From Ctenosaura bakeri (taxonomy: Eukaryota; Chordata; Lepidosauria; Squamata; Iguanidae), in NCBI GenBank assembly GCA_948474755.1, contig CAOLHI010001008.1, positions 682,001 through 746,000 on the forward strand: DNA of 64,000 nucleotides. The letters run 5' to 3'. Below are positions 34,770 to 46,759 of this stretch, piece by piece; position 1 is the stretch's first letter; every line of letters begins with the position of its first letter. The translations under genes and the position numbers were made by a program. The notes under the pieces were generated by a model. The model saw only the letters and a list, made by a program, of their open reading frames with translations. It was not told the origin of the DNA and searched no databases.

Positions 34770-35792
34770 CGTTACCCCAAAATATGAGTGACTCTGGGAT
34801 CCACCCACAATGCCCATACTTCCGTGAAAAGATAGGGAAGTTTAGATCAAAATAAGAGGACTGAGAGAGGAGGGTAATCTAACAAGATCTTTTATACCTA
34901 TGTTTATCAGAACTTGTGCAGGGAAGAACCAGCCAGGAAAGATCCAAAATAAGTGTAATGTGTTTTATTGGACAAATTGAAATCACACACACAAGATCCA
35001 AGCAGTCACACAATCACACAAGGCTAACTGAAAAAGAGAGGAAAGTTTTGGACAGTGAGATTTCAGGGCAAAGAGGGTGATATTTACCAATCCAGAAGAG
35101 CAGCAAAGAAGCAGCAATGTGGCTTAGACTCACATCAAAGGACAGTACACAACTGGGAATTGAAGCAGCAGAGTGGTGGCCAGCAATTGGTGTACTGCAA
35201 GTTGACTGGCCAAAAACAGGGGTATTTATACCTGATTTCTACCTGGAGGGCAAAGGCGTTAATGGCTCTCCAGCCAAGTAAACAATGGAGTTCTCAGACT
35301 GGACAGTGGGGTCCCAAATGGGCTAATGGACTTGACATTAGGTGACAAATGGCTAATGGTTATCTTGACAGCTCGATACTTGTCAGACAGGTTTTAGGAC
35401 AAAGGAGAGACTTGCTTGATCAGAAGAAGAGGAGTTAAGGCAATCCACTGTCTTATGGGAATCTCCCTGATGCTATTGTCTAAAAGTTTGAGTCATTAAG
35501 GCTAACTCCAAGCTTATTATCCCTGGAGTTTCGTGATGATTTCCTGAATATGACATAGCTACATCTAGAGGTGTTTTCTGACCTAATTCACAGCACATGT
35601 GTTCAGCCAGTCTTTTCCTTTTATCCAGCCTAGCCATCCAGCCATAGCAGGCCATGTTTTATATTTGTGCCACTTAGTAGATTTTGCCAGTTAAATCGTA
35701 TTTCACCAATTAAACCATACCATGTTTCATGTTGGTGGTGTACAGCCATACCATACCATACCAAAGTATAGGAGGTGTACAGCCTGGTAACA
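34770..35792 (-). mobile_element. solo LTR, TGTTAC/GTAACA family
   Basis: 1023 bp, beginning CGTTACCCC (family TGTTACCCC with one change) and ending CCTGGTAACA. 4-bp flanks CATA and CATG agree at 3 of 4. A reversed polyadenylation signal (TGTGTTTTATTGGACAAATT near 34965) gives the minus strand. Closest relative is 6106-7252. It contains a short CCATA tandem run near 35745-35762. No internal retroelement sequence. Confidence 0.8.
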
Positions 35793-37203
35793 CATGTGTA
35801 TGTCCTTTCTGGGGAGATGTGCTAGCTGGCATTTGCCTCCTCTATCCATAGTGGTCAAAGGCCCCCCCTGGACATACTGCACAGCCTTTGAAACCCCTTC
35901 GCTTTTCTGTGCTTCTTAGAGACTAGAAAGGAAGGAGCATATGGGTATGTCTTCATAGCCAAATGTGAAATGATTACAGAGATCTCTAGGGACCAAACAT
36001 TTAGAATCTATCAGAAGCTGTGGAAGGTGGCTTTATTTCCCTCCCTTCTATTTATAACAGAAACCATATTCCTTCTCTAGTTAAGACTAACCCTTTCCCC
36101 AAAAACTGTGGATGTGATTTTTCAAAGTTGAGTTTTATAAACACAATTATGTGTTTTTTCAAATGAAAATAATGAATGCATTCATGTATAGAAACAGCAA
36201 CAACAAATCACAACTTTTCTTTCAGCATTGTAAGGGAGTAGGAGGGGGAGATGTTTCCTAGGAGATTTCCTTTGGATTTGGAAACATTTCATGATGCTGA
36301 AAAGCTTTTCTTGCTCTTGAAAAAAGAAAAGGGAAAGAGAAATAAGGGGGGGGGACCAAATGTTTTCCTTAGGGACTAATAGGCAAAGACATATTTTTAA
36401 TTGGCACATGGAGAGAGTCTTTTTTTTTTAAAAAAAACACAGAAAAAAAAGCCAAGTCAAACCAATTAATACCTTATGTTCTGCATATGAATGCCAATTC
36501 CTCACTGAAGCTGAATTTCCCTTGGAGTGGTAACTTACATTTCCATACTAGGCATACATTAAAACTAAGCCCCTTTTATATATAACCAAACATTTAAAGG
36601 AGGAATATACACCACTCATTCAATAATTAGTTTATTTTTCCAGAGTTCTTATCCTCAGTCACTTATCATCATCAAAATTATCTTAGCTTTCCACTAAGGC
36701 TTTATGTTTGAGCGGTCTCATCTGTTTTGCATTCTTCTCTGCAATTCTCGTCTTTCATTCTCCTTCTTCTCTTCTCCATCAGAAATCCTCAAAGGTATGG
36801 CTCACAAAAAGAGGCATGCCATTCTGTCAAGATAAGCACATCAGTCTTCCATTTCAGTTTATGTCAGGCATTTCATTGCATTTGTTGGCATGAGCCAGCA
36901 GAGTGCAGTAGTACATTTCCTCTCCTCCTCCCTGCTGGGGGCAATTGGCTATCATCCTTTGAGACCCAATGTTGGGCAAAAAGTGGGACACAAATAAACA
37001 TAAAAATAGTAATAAGAAGGGGGAGGAGGAGGAGCCCAGGAACTAACCATGCAGCTGGATTCCCTGATGATAGTTGTGCAGGAATGTGCTGGGTGCCAGC
37101 AAGGAGAGGTTAAGGAAGCATAACAGCTGCTAAGGCAGCTCTGGAGAGTTCTGGGGCTCTTTCTGCAGGAGCCTCCAATCCTGGCATGAGGACAGGAGAG
37201 GAG
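35793..37203. other. non-coding, little recognised
   Basis: Includes a T-run/A-run near 36420-36440 and GGGGGGGG near 36347. Open frames at 36182-37305 have no recognisable domain. Confidence 0.4.
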
Positions 37204-37289
37204 TGGGACCATGACGGTCCATGATGTTGTCTCAGTCCCATCTTTCTCCCATCGCCAGGCAGCACAATTGTGGATGAAATCATTGACAG
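37204..37289 (-). repeat. short repeat shared with 2770-2862 (inverted)
   Basis: Its reverse complement starts CTGTCAATGATTT and ends CGTCATGGTCCCA, matching 2770-2862 with small gaps. Family unknown. Confidence 0.45.
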
Positions 37290-37435
37290 TTGTGTCAATT
37301 CCCAACCTGATAAGGCACCCTACCTTTACCGCACAGTTCTGCCTTCTCCTTATAATACCACCTTTGTGTAAAATGGATAGGGTTTTCAGTGTTTATTTGG
37401 AACACCTCAATAGTTTTATGGCAGCATGATTTCTG

Positions 37436-38072
37436 TGTTGCTTATATACTATATATAACTCAGTGGAGTCAGTATTTACAAATGTAAACTGTAACATTTA
37501 TTAAGATAACAGTCAGAATAAAGTAGTGTTTCAGATTCCCAAATGCAGGTTAAGACTGACATATTTCCTCAGTGCACTTTTTAAACAGTTCACTTATATC
37601 TTTAGACTCTTATATAAAGCACAAATATATAACAGCCCTTCGGCTACATTCCCACCAAAGTGTCAACCTCCAATCTAGGTCACACTCTCCGGCCAGATTT
37701 TACTAAGGTTCAACTACTCTTCTGCTTCCCACTGGACTTCCACTGAGAATTAAACCTCCCAGCACAGCCACACTCTCTGGCAGACAGAGGGACCTTCCTC
37801 CCTAGCTTCCTGCTAGGTTCTTACCGAAGGAATGAATATGCAAAGGTACTGGCTTTATATAGCTTTTTCTCTCACCCATTAGCCCTCCCACACACTATGG
37901 GACTTGGCTTCTCTCCTGAGGAGCTATTCTGGTTGTCTGGCAATCTGCTTCCAGCCTGCACTGGCACTTCAGATAGCCACACCCCCAGAACTTCGTCACA
38001 GAGGCATAGCCTTCATTCTGATGCTATTTACCTACCAGTTAGTCCTGATCTAGGCAGATCTGACCACCAACA
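37436..38072 (-). mobile_element. putative LTR, fourth type
   Basis: Minus-strand reading gives a TATA-like box (AGCTATATAAAGCC near 37860), then about 350 bp downstream a polyadenylation signal (CTTAATAAATGTTAC near 37500), the expected LTR order. The limits TGTTG...CAACA are inverted copies of each other, but no target duplication matches, so the ends are approximate. Confidence 0.5.
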
Positions 38073-39109
38073 TGAAATGGTAGGACCTGCTACCATTTTT
38101 CAGTTTGCACAGCTTCATTGCAAGACACTATGCAACAAGAGTAGGAGTAATCCAGTCCTTATTTCATTGCCAAAAGCTCATCCTAATAGAGCTATCTAAT
38201 TTGTCAATAAATCATCTGAGGAGCCAACCTGTTGTCCTGTAAAGTTTGTATTGTACACAGGTGGGTAACTTTGATGTGCTTCCCTCCAAGGACAAAAATT
38301 ATGTGTTTGCAATTCTTTTACCATTTTTCCATATAGATTCCCCCATGTTTAAGCTGCTGAGAACGGCACTGCAACCTTTAGAGAAGTGTGAAACGTGAAG
38401 GATAGCTAGCTCATTAGTCCAATTTGCTCATTATTCCAAGGAGTGTGAATCTAGTCACTTCATAAAAGAATTTACAAATGTTAAATTCTTCAAGCTTCCT
38501 TAAATGCATGTCAAAATGAGGTAAATTAATAGTTTCTTTCACTATTCCACAGAGAGTAGTTGCTGAAATCAACAAGGAAGATCCAAGGCTCATAGAAAAG
38601 ATTTCACACCTTCTCTTCTCCCTCTGCTAAACTGTAGAATTGTCGGCCTTTGATAACATCTAAAAATGTGTTTTTTAAAAAATGCTTCCTGAAGTCTACT
38701 GTAGAAATCACTGATCACTAATATCTGAGGGATTACTTTTGTAGCTTTAGTCTATTAGTGATTAATCATGTTTATTCAGAATAAACCCCAAGTAACTGTG
38801 TATAGGACTGGAGCTTCAGGATACAATGAAATCCACATTTACAATAGAACTAGATAACATATTTACCAGATTTTTAGAAGATTAGGTCGCTCAAGTGGTG
38901 AAAGATGTATGTTTCTCCTACCATGTGATTACCCTCAAAAGGATAATCTTGCACCTAAGAATAAAATGTATAACAGAAGCATATAACTGTCAAATTGAAA
39001 GAGACTCAAAATATCATATAGTGCAAGCCACTGACAGTTCAGCAATTAAGCACAATTTTGAAATTTCTAGCACTAAAATCTCCAAAATGAATTGCCCACC
39101 TCTGAAAGT
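38073..39109. other. non-coding, nothing recognised
   Basis: No supported gene or named repeat. Confidence 0.4.
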
Positions 39110-39622
39110 GGTTTGTTTCTACCATCAGGATGTTCTCCATCATGTTTAGTTGGAACCTCCTTTTTTGTAATTTGAATTGATTTGAATTCAATCCTCTGGA
39201 GGAGCAGGGGAAAAGTTTGCACTGTCTTCCACATGACCATTGTGTCACTTTAGGTCTTTTCTTTGGACTAAACAAATTCACTTAAACTAATCTCAGTGTG
39301 GCTTCATTTCCAAATACTTTTGCCCTCTTCTGGACACATTCCAGCTTCCAATATCCTTCTTAAACTGTCATACTCAGACCTCAGCCACTCCAAGTGAAGC
39401 TTGGCCAAAGCAGAACAGAATAGTACTATTAATTCCCTTGATCTTGACACTCAGTTGCCATTGATACAGCCTGGAACTATATTAGCTTTTTCCTACCCCC
39501 ACAACATCACATTGTTGAACTTGTGGTCTACTAAGACCCCTTGATTATTTTCACTTGTAACACTGTCAAGCCAGGTTTCACTGACCTCTACTTCTACATC
39601 TGATTTTTCCTTGCTAAACATA
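39110..39622 (-). mobile_element. CR1/L3-type LINE ORF2 C-terminal fragment, minus strand
   Basis: Reads in reverse as CR1 ORF2 C-terminus and beginning of the 3' region: TTGCCCTCTTCTGGACACAT, CATTCCAGCTTCCAATATCC, CCAAAGCAGAACAGAATAGT, ATTGATACAGCCTGGAAC, GTCAAGCCAGGTTTCACTGA. The frame is broken. It is cut at 39622 by the GC-rich MITE that follows. Confidence 0.8.
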
Positions 39623-40105
39623 GGCCCTTTTCACATGGGGTTAAAATGGTGTAGATCGACCTCCACGGAGGCCATCTACACCGTTAGGTGAATTGGGGTG
39701 GATTACTCATGAGTAAATCCACACGCCAATCCACGGTTGGGCGCCCGCAAGTGTCGGCGCCGCGTGCTTTTGAAAAACCACATTTGATGTGGTTTTTCAA
39801 AGGCACGGAGCGTCCAGCCCCATCCAGCCCCGTCGCAGCGCCCATGTGTGTTTATGGGTGCGTGAAAGGGCGTCCCTGCAAATCGGACGGGGAGTGGGAT
39901 TTCCAGCTGGCGAGCTTCTCCGATTAGTGGAGAGGCTCCACCAGTCAAAATCCACCACTTTGGGCGCTGCTGAGCACCGCCGCCACCTCTGGACACTGCA
40001 AATGTGTGGAGCAGCAAAACGGGATGCTGTGTGCGGTGACGGAACAAGGTAAGCCCCGTTTTGGCATGGCTTGCCCCGTTCTGCCACCCGCATGTGAAAA
40101 GGGCC
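39623..40105 (-). mobile_element. GC-rich GGCC-ended MITE (copy 2)
   Basis: 483 bp with excellent ends GGCCCTTTTCACATGGGG and CGCATGTGAAAAGGGCC. Exact 3-bp duplication ATA at 39620-39622 and 40106-40108. The interior, inverted relative to 16923-17397, shares CTCTCCACTAATCGGAGAAG, CTCGCCAGCTGGAAATCCCA and a CTCCGTGCCTTTGAAAAAC fold-back. CpG-rich (CGGCGCCGCGTG). Several open frames across it are by-products. Confidence 0.88.
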
Positions 40106-40108
40106 ATA

Positions 40109-41311
40109 GTATCTGAAAAGACTTCCTGGAGAACAAAACTGTTTTCAACAATATAAAGAGTTAAAAGAGGAAGATCATAGGTTATTTATCTTCCTGGGTT
40201 GTACTATGGTACAAGCTAATTAACAATTTTTGGTTTTGAATATTTACTTCCAAAAAGTTAAGTATTTTTCCTAGTACAAAGCAATTCAAAATTGCACTGC
40301 ACAAAATCCAGCTAATAAAAAAAATGTGTAAAAAATTATCTCCAAAAACACTCCACAGGTAAAGGCTTTCAAGTGCTGTAACTAGGTGAAAATGCAGTTA
40401 ATCAGAACCAAAAGCTGAGTGCCATGAAGTGTCACAAATATAGTTTTGAAAATTTTAATGTGGTATCTCAGAATGGTTTTAACTTCTTCACAAGTTCATT
40501 CAGGATGAGCAATCAACGTAGTATTTTTCCTGCTGCAGGATTTAAAATGAATATTTCCCTGCAGAATTCTTCCTATATTCAAAACTGCCAAAGTCTTCTG
40601 GGCTGAGAGATTCTTTGTACCAAATATGGAGGGGTCCCATCTGTTGTGAACACATCTGGCAATCCACCTTCCTGCTTTCCAGACCAAAGTGAGCAGTGAA
40701 ATTCATTATCTCCCCATTTGCCTGCCATTACAAGATTTGCTTGAGTTTTGAGTTTGCATGAGATCTGAAATTTCATGAGAGCTCAGAGATCTTGCGAAAG
40801 GCCCTCCTTCCATGCAGCTTGATGTGGCATTATATACACCTGTTCCATGTCTCCCCAGCTAGCTTTGTGTTGACAGACAAGCAGTAAGGCTGGAATTAAG
40901 TTTTCTCTGGAGGGGGCTGGTGATAGGCCAAATTTGCCTACTCAAGACAATGCTTCAGGAAACCCAAACAGAAGCACAAAGCCTCAAAGGCTCACTGGTC
41001 AATTATTCTTTTTTATAGGGACATACATTTTTCAACTAGGAAACAAAGAATATTCTGTCCATTCCAAGGTGGCAGGAGGGAGAAGTTGCAGATAACAGTA
41101 CACTGATTAAATCACCATTTTAATCTACTACAGAACCTCCGAGGAATCTTAAGGAAAGAATATTGTCTATAAATGGAAGATTTGAGAGATGTACTTTTTT
41201 CTTTCTCCCAGACTATAGTTCTCATAAATGACACCCCACTGATGTAGATTCCTGGAGCTAATTCCAAGAAATAAAGAAAATAAAATATTGGGCCCAAAAA
41301 TATTTCTGAAC

Positions 41312-41314
<3 letters not shown>
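40109..41314. other. non-coding, nothing recognised
   Basis: AT-rich with no named repeat. Confidence 0.4.
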
Positions 41315-41349
<35 letters not shown>

Positions 41350-41363
41350 AAAGAAGGAAGGTA
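41315..41363. repeat. (GA)n / GAAGGAA microsatellite
   Basis: About 33 bp of GA followed by AAGGAAAGAAGGAAGG. Confidence 0.93.
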
Positions 41364-42404
41364 TTCTCAATCTTGGATAATTGGCAATACCATTGACTCA
41401 ACTGTCCAGTGCTCATCAAATCAGAAGGTGGTTAGAAGGGGTCAAAATGTCATTCCAGTGGTAGGATCTGCTGGTTGAGATATTACTGTGTGTCCTCATT
41501 CCCTTGGGATCAAATCATGACCTTTTTTGTTCTTGTGGGCTAAACAAGGGATACCCCATTCCAATTCTTCTCATTGTGATTTTTAAAAAAAAAAAAAAAA
41601 ACAGAGAATGTATTCATTTGGAAGGCCAAGTTTTTGTTCCCATCTGTGAATGTACAAAACTTCAAACTTACATTGCATAGGCAATTAGAAAGTATATGAT
41701 TTCTTTGTGTACTGGTGAGCAATCATCTCTTCTTTCTTGATGGTTGTGTACATGGTGTGAGAAAGACATATGCAGAAGATCTTAAAGCTACTTACGAATT
41801 AAGTAAAATACAACAAAAAAATTAGTGTTTCACTAGAGATATGATCTTTCCTGTGGAGAGGTAAAATTTCTGAACAGACTGCCTTGCTGTGTTATGACGA
41901 CCTGCCTCAACCATATGTGGGATATTGTCAATATATCCTTACATCCCTGTCTATCATGCATGCATGTGAACTTGCAGACGTATTTCTGGGGATAAAAAAA
42001 AATCTCTTCCACAGGAGTGGGATGCATACATCAGATTATAAATTTTGTATCAACAAAATGGAAAATCCAGAACATATGGGAGGGGAGAGGAATTAGCTCA
42101 AGACATGTTTTAAGCATAATGATTACAAGCTTTATTTTATCACAAATGTCTTACAGAAGAGAAAAAATTCCTATGCAAGCTTCCTAATATGTTTATCTTC
42201 ATACTCCTTCTAATGGACTGAACACAGAGAGAAGGAGAGGTGAAGTGATTAGAATTAGCTCTATTAGGGGAACAAAGGGCACAACAGAAAATGACAAAGC
42301 AGAGTAGGAACCTGAAACTTGGGCTTGACAAGGGTGCAGACATGATAGTGAAATGAAAATGCAAATAGAAGGAGATATAGTCTAGGACTGGATTTTTGCT
42401 CAAT
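41364..42404. other. non-coding, nothing recognised
   Basis: A-run at 41584-41600. No gene or named repeat. Confidence 0.4.
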
Positions 42405-42480
42405 TCCTGGACCTAAGAATCACCAGTCTTCATCTTACCAGGATTCAGCCTCAGTTTATTGGCCGTCATCCAGGGTCAAC
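42405..42480 (-). mobile_element. L2-like LINE reverse transcriptase scrap
   Basis: Minus-strand translation gives WMTANKLRLNPGK, the conserved RT motif of L2-type LINEs (usually followed by TEVL; here MKT). Only this short stretch is recognisable. Confidence 0.55.
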
Positions 42481-43012
42481 CCACCACAAGTGACCCACCA
42501 GCAGGGGAAGGCTCTGCTTTTATGTGACCTTCCCACCCATGAAGGAAGAGGTTTGGGAATGGAGACACAGCTGTTTAGAATCAGCTGCTTAGATCTTCCA
42601 CAGCCACAGACAGCACAGATCCAATCCCATGGAAAAAAAAGAACATCTCTGAGGGAGTAGATGCCAGCAGAGGCCTTATGCCAAAGGCACTCCTCCAGCT
42701 GAGCTTCAGATAACCTGGCTGCAGCACACACTGTTAATCAGTTGTTCCCTCCTGAAGATAGGCTGAAGATATTTACTGTAAACTTTTTCTAGATGTTACA
42801 GCAAATAAATGTCATTCTCCATGCAACATCATATCTGAGTCACAGTAAAGTTCATTTAAATGTAGTACACAGTCCAAACAGAACTACATAGGACACTTAA
42901 AGTGCAAAAAGTACATAGAAATCTCTTTCTGCAGACAATATAAAGGGACAATACAGAGCTCAGGATCCACAGCTACATCAGAAGACGTAAAACATCAAAG
43001 TTCTAAAGCAGC
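42481..43012. other. non-coding, nothing recognised
   Basis: Could hold further decayed L2 sequence upstream of the RT scrap, but I cannot support it. Confidence 0.35.
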
Positions 43013-43100
43013 CTCTCCAAAACTGATGCCCTCCACATAGTTTAGATTGCAGCTCACAGGATTCCTGACAATTGTCCATCCTGGCAAAGGCTAATAGCAG
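43013..43100. mobile_element. possible hAT MITE fragment
   Basis: CTCTCCAAAACTGATGCCCT, CAGCTCACAGGATTCCTGAC and TGTCCATCCTGGCAAAGGCT resemble the left half of a common squamate/amniote hAT fold-back MITE. The right half is absent. Confidence 0.4.
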
Positions 43101-43105
43101 TTTAA

Positions 43106-43307
43106 GGACATTTCTGCACTACACTTTTATAGTGCTATTATTTTACTTTCAACATCCTGTGGAATTCTGGGGTTTGTAGTTGACTGAGGCCCAAAAGCTC
43201 TCTGGCTGAGAATCCTAAATGCCCCTCCCTAAACTACAAAGCCCAGGTTTCCATAGGATGTTGAAAGTGAAATAATAGCACTATAACAATGTAGAGCAGA
43301 CATGGCC
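43106..43307. mobile_element. short palindromic GGCC-ended MITE (copy F)
   Basis: Left end GGACATTTCTGCACTACAC, right end GTAGAGCAGACATGGCC. Flanks TAA (43103-43105) and TCA (43308-43310) agree at 2 of 3. Interior TATAGTGCTATTATTTTAC with inverted partner. Confidence 0.85.
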
Positions 43308-43310
43308 TCA

Positions 43311-44378
43311 ATCTGAACACATGGGAGACATCAAATTAAGGGATATGTTCTAATGCAACTTTTACTCATTCATGTTCTGGTATGAATGATAGAAACTTTG
43401 CAGTGCCTCCAACATATTGTCTGCTTATGCTGTACTTAAGATGATGTACTATAAGTGTGGGAGGGGGAGAGAAAGAGATCAGTAAAATTAATAGCTTATG
43501 GTTATTCGCACCATTATTCTTAATGGGACTGAGCATGTATCATAGACTGCAGAAGGAGCACTTGATTTGCCAACAATTTATAACCCATTATGACCTGGCT
43601 GGTCTAACCATGAGCATAAAAAACCTCATTGCTAATAATAAGGATGTGATGTGAGCAATAAAGGGAACACTAACCCTGGCTCCAAACAAAGAAATTTTCT
43701 CTATTCTCTTACAACACTTGGTTATCAACTCATTTAGAATGGCTGTTCTGCAAGATAAGGCTATGAGGTATTCAGAAAATACAGACATATTTCCAAGAAG
43801 TAGCTGTATGGAAAATCACCTGTGGACCCGGAGTAAGCTGTCTTGAATTAAATAATAACATTTTGGCCAGTATATACATTTAGCAAATGGTGTGTGGGAT
43901 CTGCAACAGAACAGGCTGTGGAAATGTTGGGGCATTTTAAGCAATATTGTCAGGGTTGGATGAGAAAAAAAAGGAAGCCTTACATGCCAGTTTAAGAGCC
44001 GCTGATGATACATTTTTCTTCTTTCTTTTTCCTTAATGAAAGCGATCCTGATGCATTAAGAGGCAGCAGAGCTGATATTGTTTGAAAGGAAATTATTAGA
44101 TATCGTGCTTTGCACAAAGAAATCCTACAAGGGAAAATAGTGGTGGAGTCAAATTTGGTAAAATGTTATTCTCATCAAACCAATGGCCATTTATCACGCA
44201 AAGTAATGTGTATGCCAAATAGAGTCAAATAGGGTGACCTGGGTGTTTTCCTTTAGCTTGTTCCATCAGCTTCGGTTACATAAAGTAATACCCAAAAGGA
44301 TGTATTTACTTCTCTGTTTTTCCATTCCTCTTCCAGCTGTCTACTAGCACATAGTGCATTGCTATGTCATAAGGAACT

Positions 44379-44379
<1 letters not shown>
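43311..44379. other. non-coding, nothing recognised
   Basis: No supported gene or named repeat. Confidence 0.4.

Positions 44380-44430
<51 letters not shown>
44380..44430. repeat. (CTAT)n microsatellite
   Basis: About 50 bp of perfect CTAT repeat. Confidence 0.96.
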
Positions 44431-44893
44431 GTTTTGCCTCCATATTTCCAGGTTTGCATCCCAACTCTTTGTGGAAATATCTTGGATAGCCTTCCCTTGC
44501 ATTGATTGTGTGTCACATCTAGACTCAGGCAATGTTTATGAAATCGATTTTTAGCAATTTCCACAGAGACTTCTTTTTTTAATTATTCTGGAGTTACAGT
44601 CCAAATGCTAAAGTGCTTTAGCAATTTTAAACTAGCTAAGCATTAGAAGTATTTTGTTTTAGTGCTAACATTCCTCTTTCCCTTGCTTGATCTTTGTGTT
44701 GAATGTGTGTCTTGGAAACAATGGCTCTGTTTTACTGGTGGTGGCCATTTCAGCTAATTCTGGAATAATACAAATAGACTGCTAAATAGAGATGCATTTC
44801 ATTTCGCAAAAGATAGTTAATTCTAACTGACCTGTGAAGTAGGAATAAAAAGTCCTTGACAGTGGTGGGAGATTCCAGGAAATGCTTTGTGCT

Positions 44894-44896
<3 letters not shown>
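44431..44896. other. non-coding, nothing recognised
   Basis: No supported feature. Confidence 0.4.
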
Positions 44897-44936
<40 letters not shown>

Positions 44937-44954
44937 GTGTGTGTGTGTGTGTGT
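44897..44954. repeat. (AT)n(GT)n compound microsatellite
   Basis: About 38 bp of AT followed by about 19 bp of GT. The open frames 44750-45216 on the minus strand read through it (runs of Tyr-Ile and His-Thr) and are artefacts of the repeat. Confidence 0.96.
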
Positions 44955-45903
44955 ATCTCCAAAATAAATAATTAGTTTGTACAGGAAAAAGAAACTGGGG
45001 ACTTTTAGAGATCCTTATCCCATCTGGAAGGGCTGTAACATGGAATTCCTTTAATATATTCCCTTTGTTTCCCCCAAGGCAGTTATTCCATTGCTTTGCT
45101 TTGCTTTGCATTGATTTATTTGTACCCCGCCTTTCCAAAAAGCTGGAAGTCAAGGTGACCTGCAAGAGAAAAAGAAATGCAGAAATAGAAGGAAAAAGAT
45201 GGGTTGCTAAAAACATGGAAAGTTATTATTAAAATAGGATTAAACTGTCTCTAGCATTAAATCCGTTCAACAGAATGAAAGTAGTACATCACACTATGAA
45301 AAGCCTTTTCTTGTAAAACAGTCATTTCCCAAATCTTGCTAGAATGAAAAGAGTCATCACCTTCTGACAAAAGGACTGCGAGAACTGGGCCATCCTAGCC
45401 TCTCTTGCAAGGAAATCACTTTCTTCTATAACCTCATGAAGATCCTACATTCACGTTCTTTTAGAAATTAGCAGCCTCACAGTTACTGCACAAAGGCCCA
45501 ATGGGAAAAGTGAAGAGACTGTATGTAGTTCCAGAGATGAAAGGAAGAATTGATGCCTCCAGTGGCAACAGCTGCTTGCAGGGTGTGGTACATTTTGTTG
45601 GAGGAGCTCTTGCAATGGCAATCCCACAGCTACACAAAACTGTGTAATTTTCATCATTCCCCAGTAATCATTCCCATTTCCTCTCTTCCTTTCTATCCCC
45701 TGTTAACTTTGCCAGAAAAATTTCCAACTAAAACTTCTGCTCTATATTCTCTGTCATTTTTTTGTTTGTTTGTAGAAGGCTATATAACTTGTGTTTTTTT
45801 CTTAAAAAGATTACTATAAATTATCATCTTTCTTAAGCAGGGAAATGGAAGTTATGATCAGTGGATGGGGAAAAAACAAAACTGAAGAGCAACCAATGCA
45901 ATC
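44955..45903. other. non-coding, little recognised
   Basis: Around 45108-45165, GCTTTGCTTTGCTTTGCATT and TTATTTGTACCCCGCCTTTC resemble a short retroposon 3' end seen also near 59430-59500, too short to classify. Confidence 0.4.
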
Positions 45904-46755
45904 TGTTACCCTGTATGCTGGGGGTCCCGGGAGGGGCACCCAAATTGCCAAATAAAAACACAAGTTGGGGGAATTTAACTTGAGCACTCTCTCAGCCAAA
46001 CGAGAGGCAGGGTAACTTTAGCAAGGATCTTTAACCCTGTGTATACAGAGGCGGGTCAGAGAGCGGCTAGACAAGGTTTTCAAAGTAACAAACAATATTT
46101 TATTAAAACAAGAAACACGAAAGACAAGACATCAACTAACTAGCTGAGGAATAGAAACGGGGAGTTGCAAAGGGTAGGCAATACGACACCTGGTCTCATA
46201 GTCCTGGAGACAGAGAAGCAGGGTTCTGGGAAGAAAGCTCAGCATGGCTGGCTGAGGGGAGTTTCCTTAGACAACCGGCAGCAAGGTGGGATGGAAGTCC
46301 AAAGTAGTCCGAAGACCGTTTGGAAATGTGGGTTTTTTATAGTGGAGTTTGTGCCTATCGGCTATGGCAAGCCAGGTGAGAACAAAAGGAGTTTTAGCGC
46401 TGGACAAAGGATTTGGAAAGGTCAAGTTTAACATGATTGGATTTGCTCTTGATGACAATAGTGTGGCCGGTACGTTGATGGCCCAACATAAAGGAATGGC
46501 TTAGCTCAGAACCGTGTCACTATTGTAAAGTTTGCAGGTGGAAGTTCCTTGAGGCTACGAGCGAGGCTTGAGTTGCTGACCTCAATAGGGTCTGGAATGG
46601 AAAACCATTAGCGGCCGCACTCTGTCCATGCTTGTCCGGAGAACCTCACAAACACGTGGAGTGGGGTGGCTGAAAAAGGTCAAGCTAAGGCCAAATTGTT
46701 TGATATCAAAATGATATCTGGGGTCCTCACCCACAGTGCCATAGCAGGAGTAACA
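45904..46755 (-). mobile_element. solo LTR, TGTTAC/GTAACA family
   Basis: 852 bp, beginning TGTTACCC and ending AGTAACA. Exact 4-bp duplication AATC at 45900-45903 and 46756-46759. The reversed polyadenylation signal (CAATATTTTATTAAAACAAG near 46090) gives the minus strand. Sister to 14211-15121 (shared GGTCCCGGGAGGGGCAC start region and GATATCAAAATGATATCT near the end). No internal region. Confidence 0.88.
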
Positions 46756-46759
46756 AATC

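Noticed and set aside
39623..40105. CpG-rich island resembling a promoter
   Set aside because: Bounded by terminal inverted repeats and an exact ATA duplication, so it is a transposon.
44750..45216. Minus-strand frames with Tyr-Ile and His-Thr repeats
   Set aside because: Produced by translation of the (AT)n(GT)n microsatellite.
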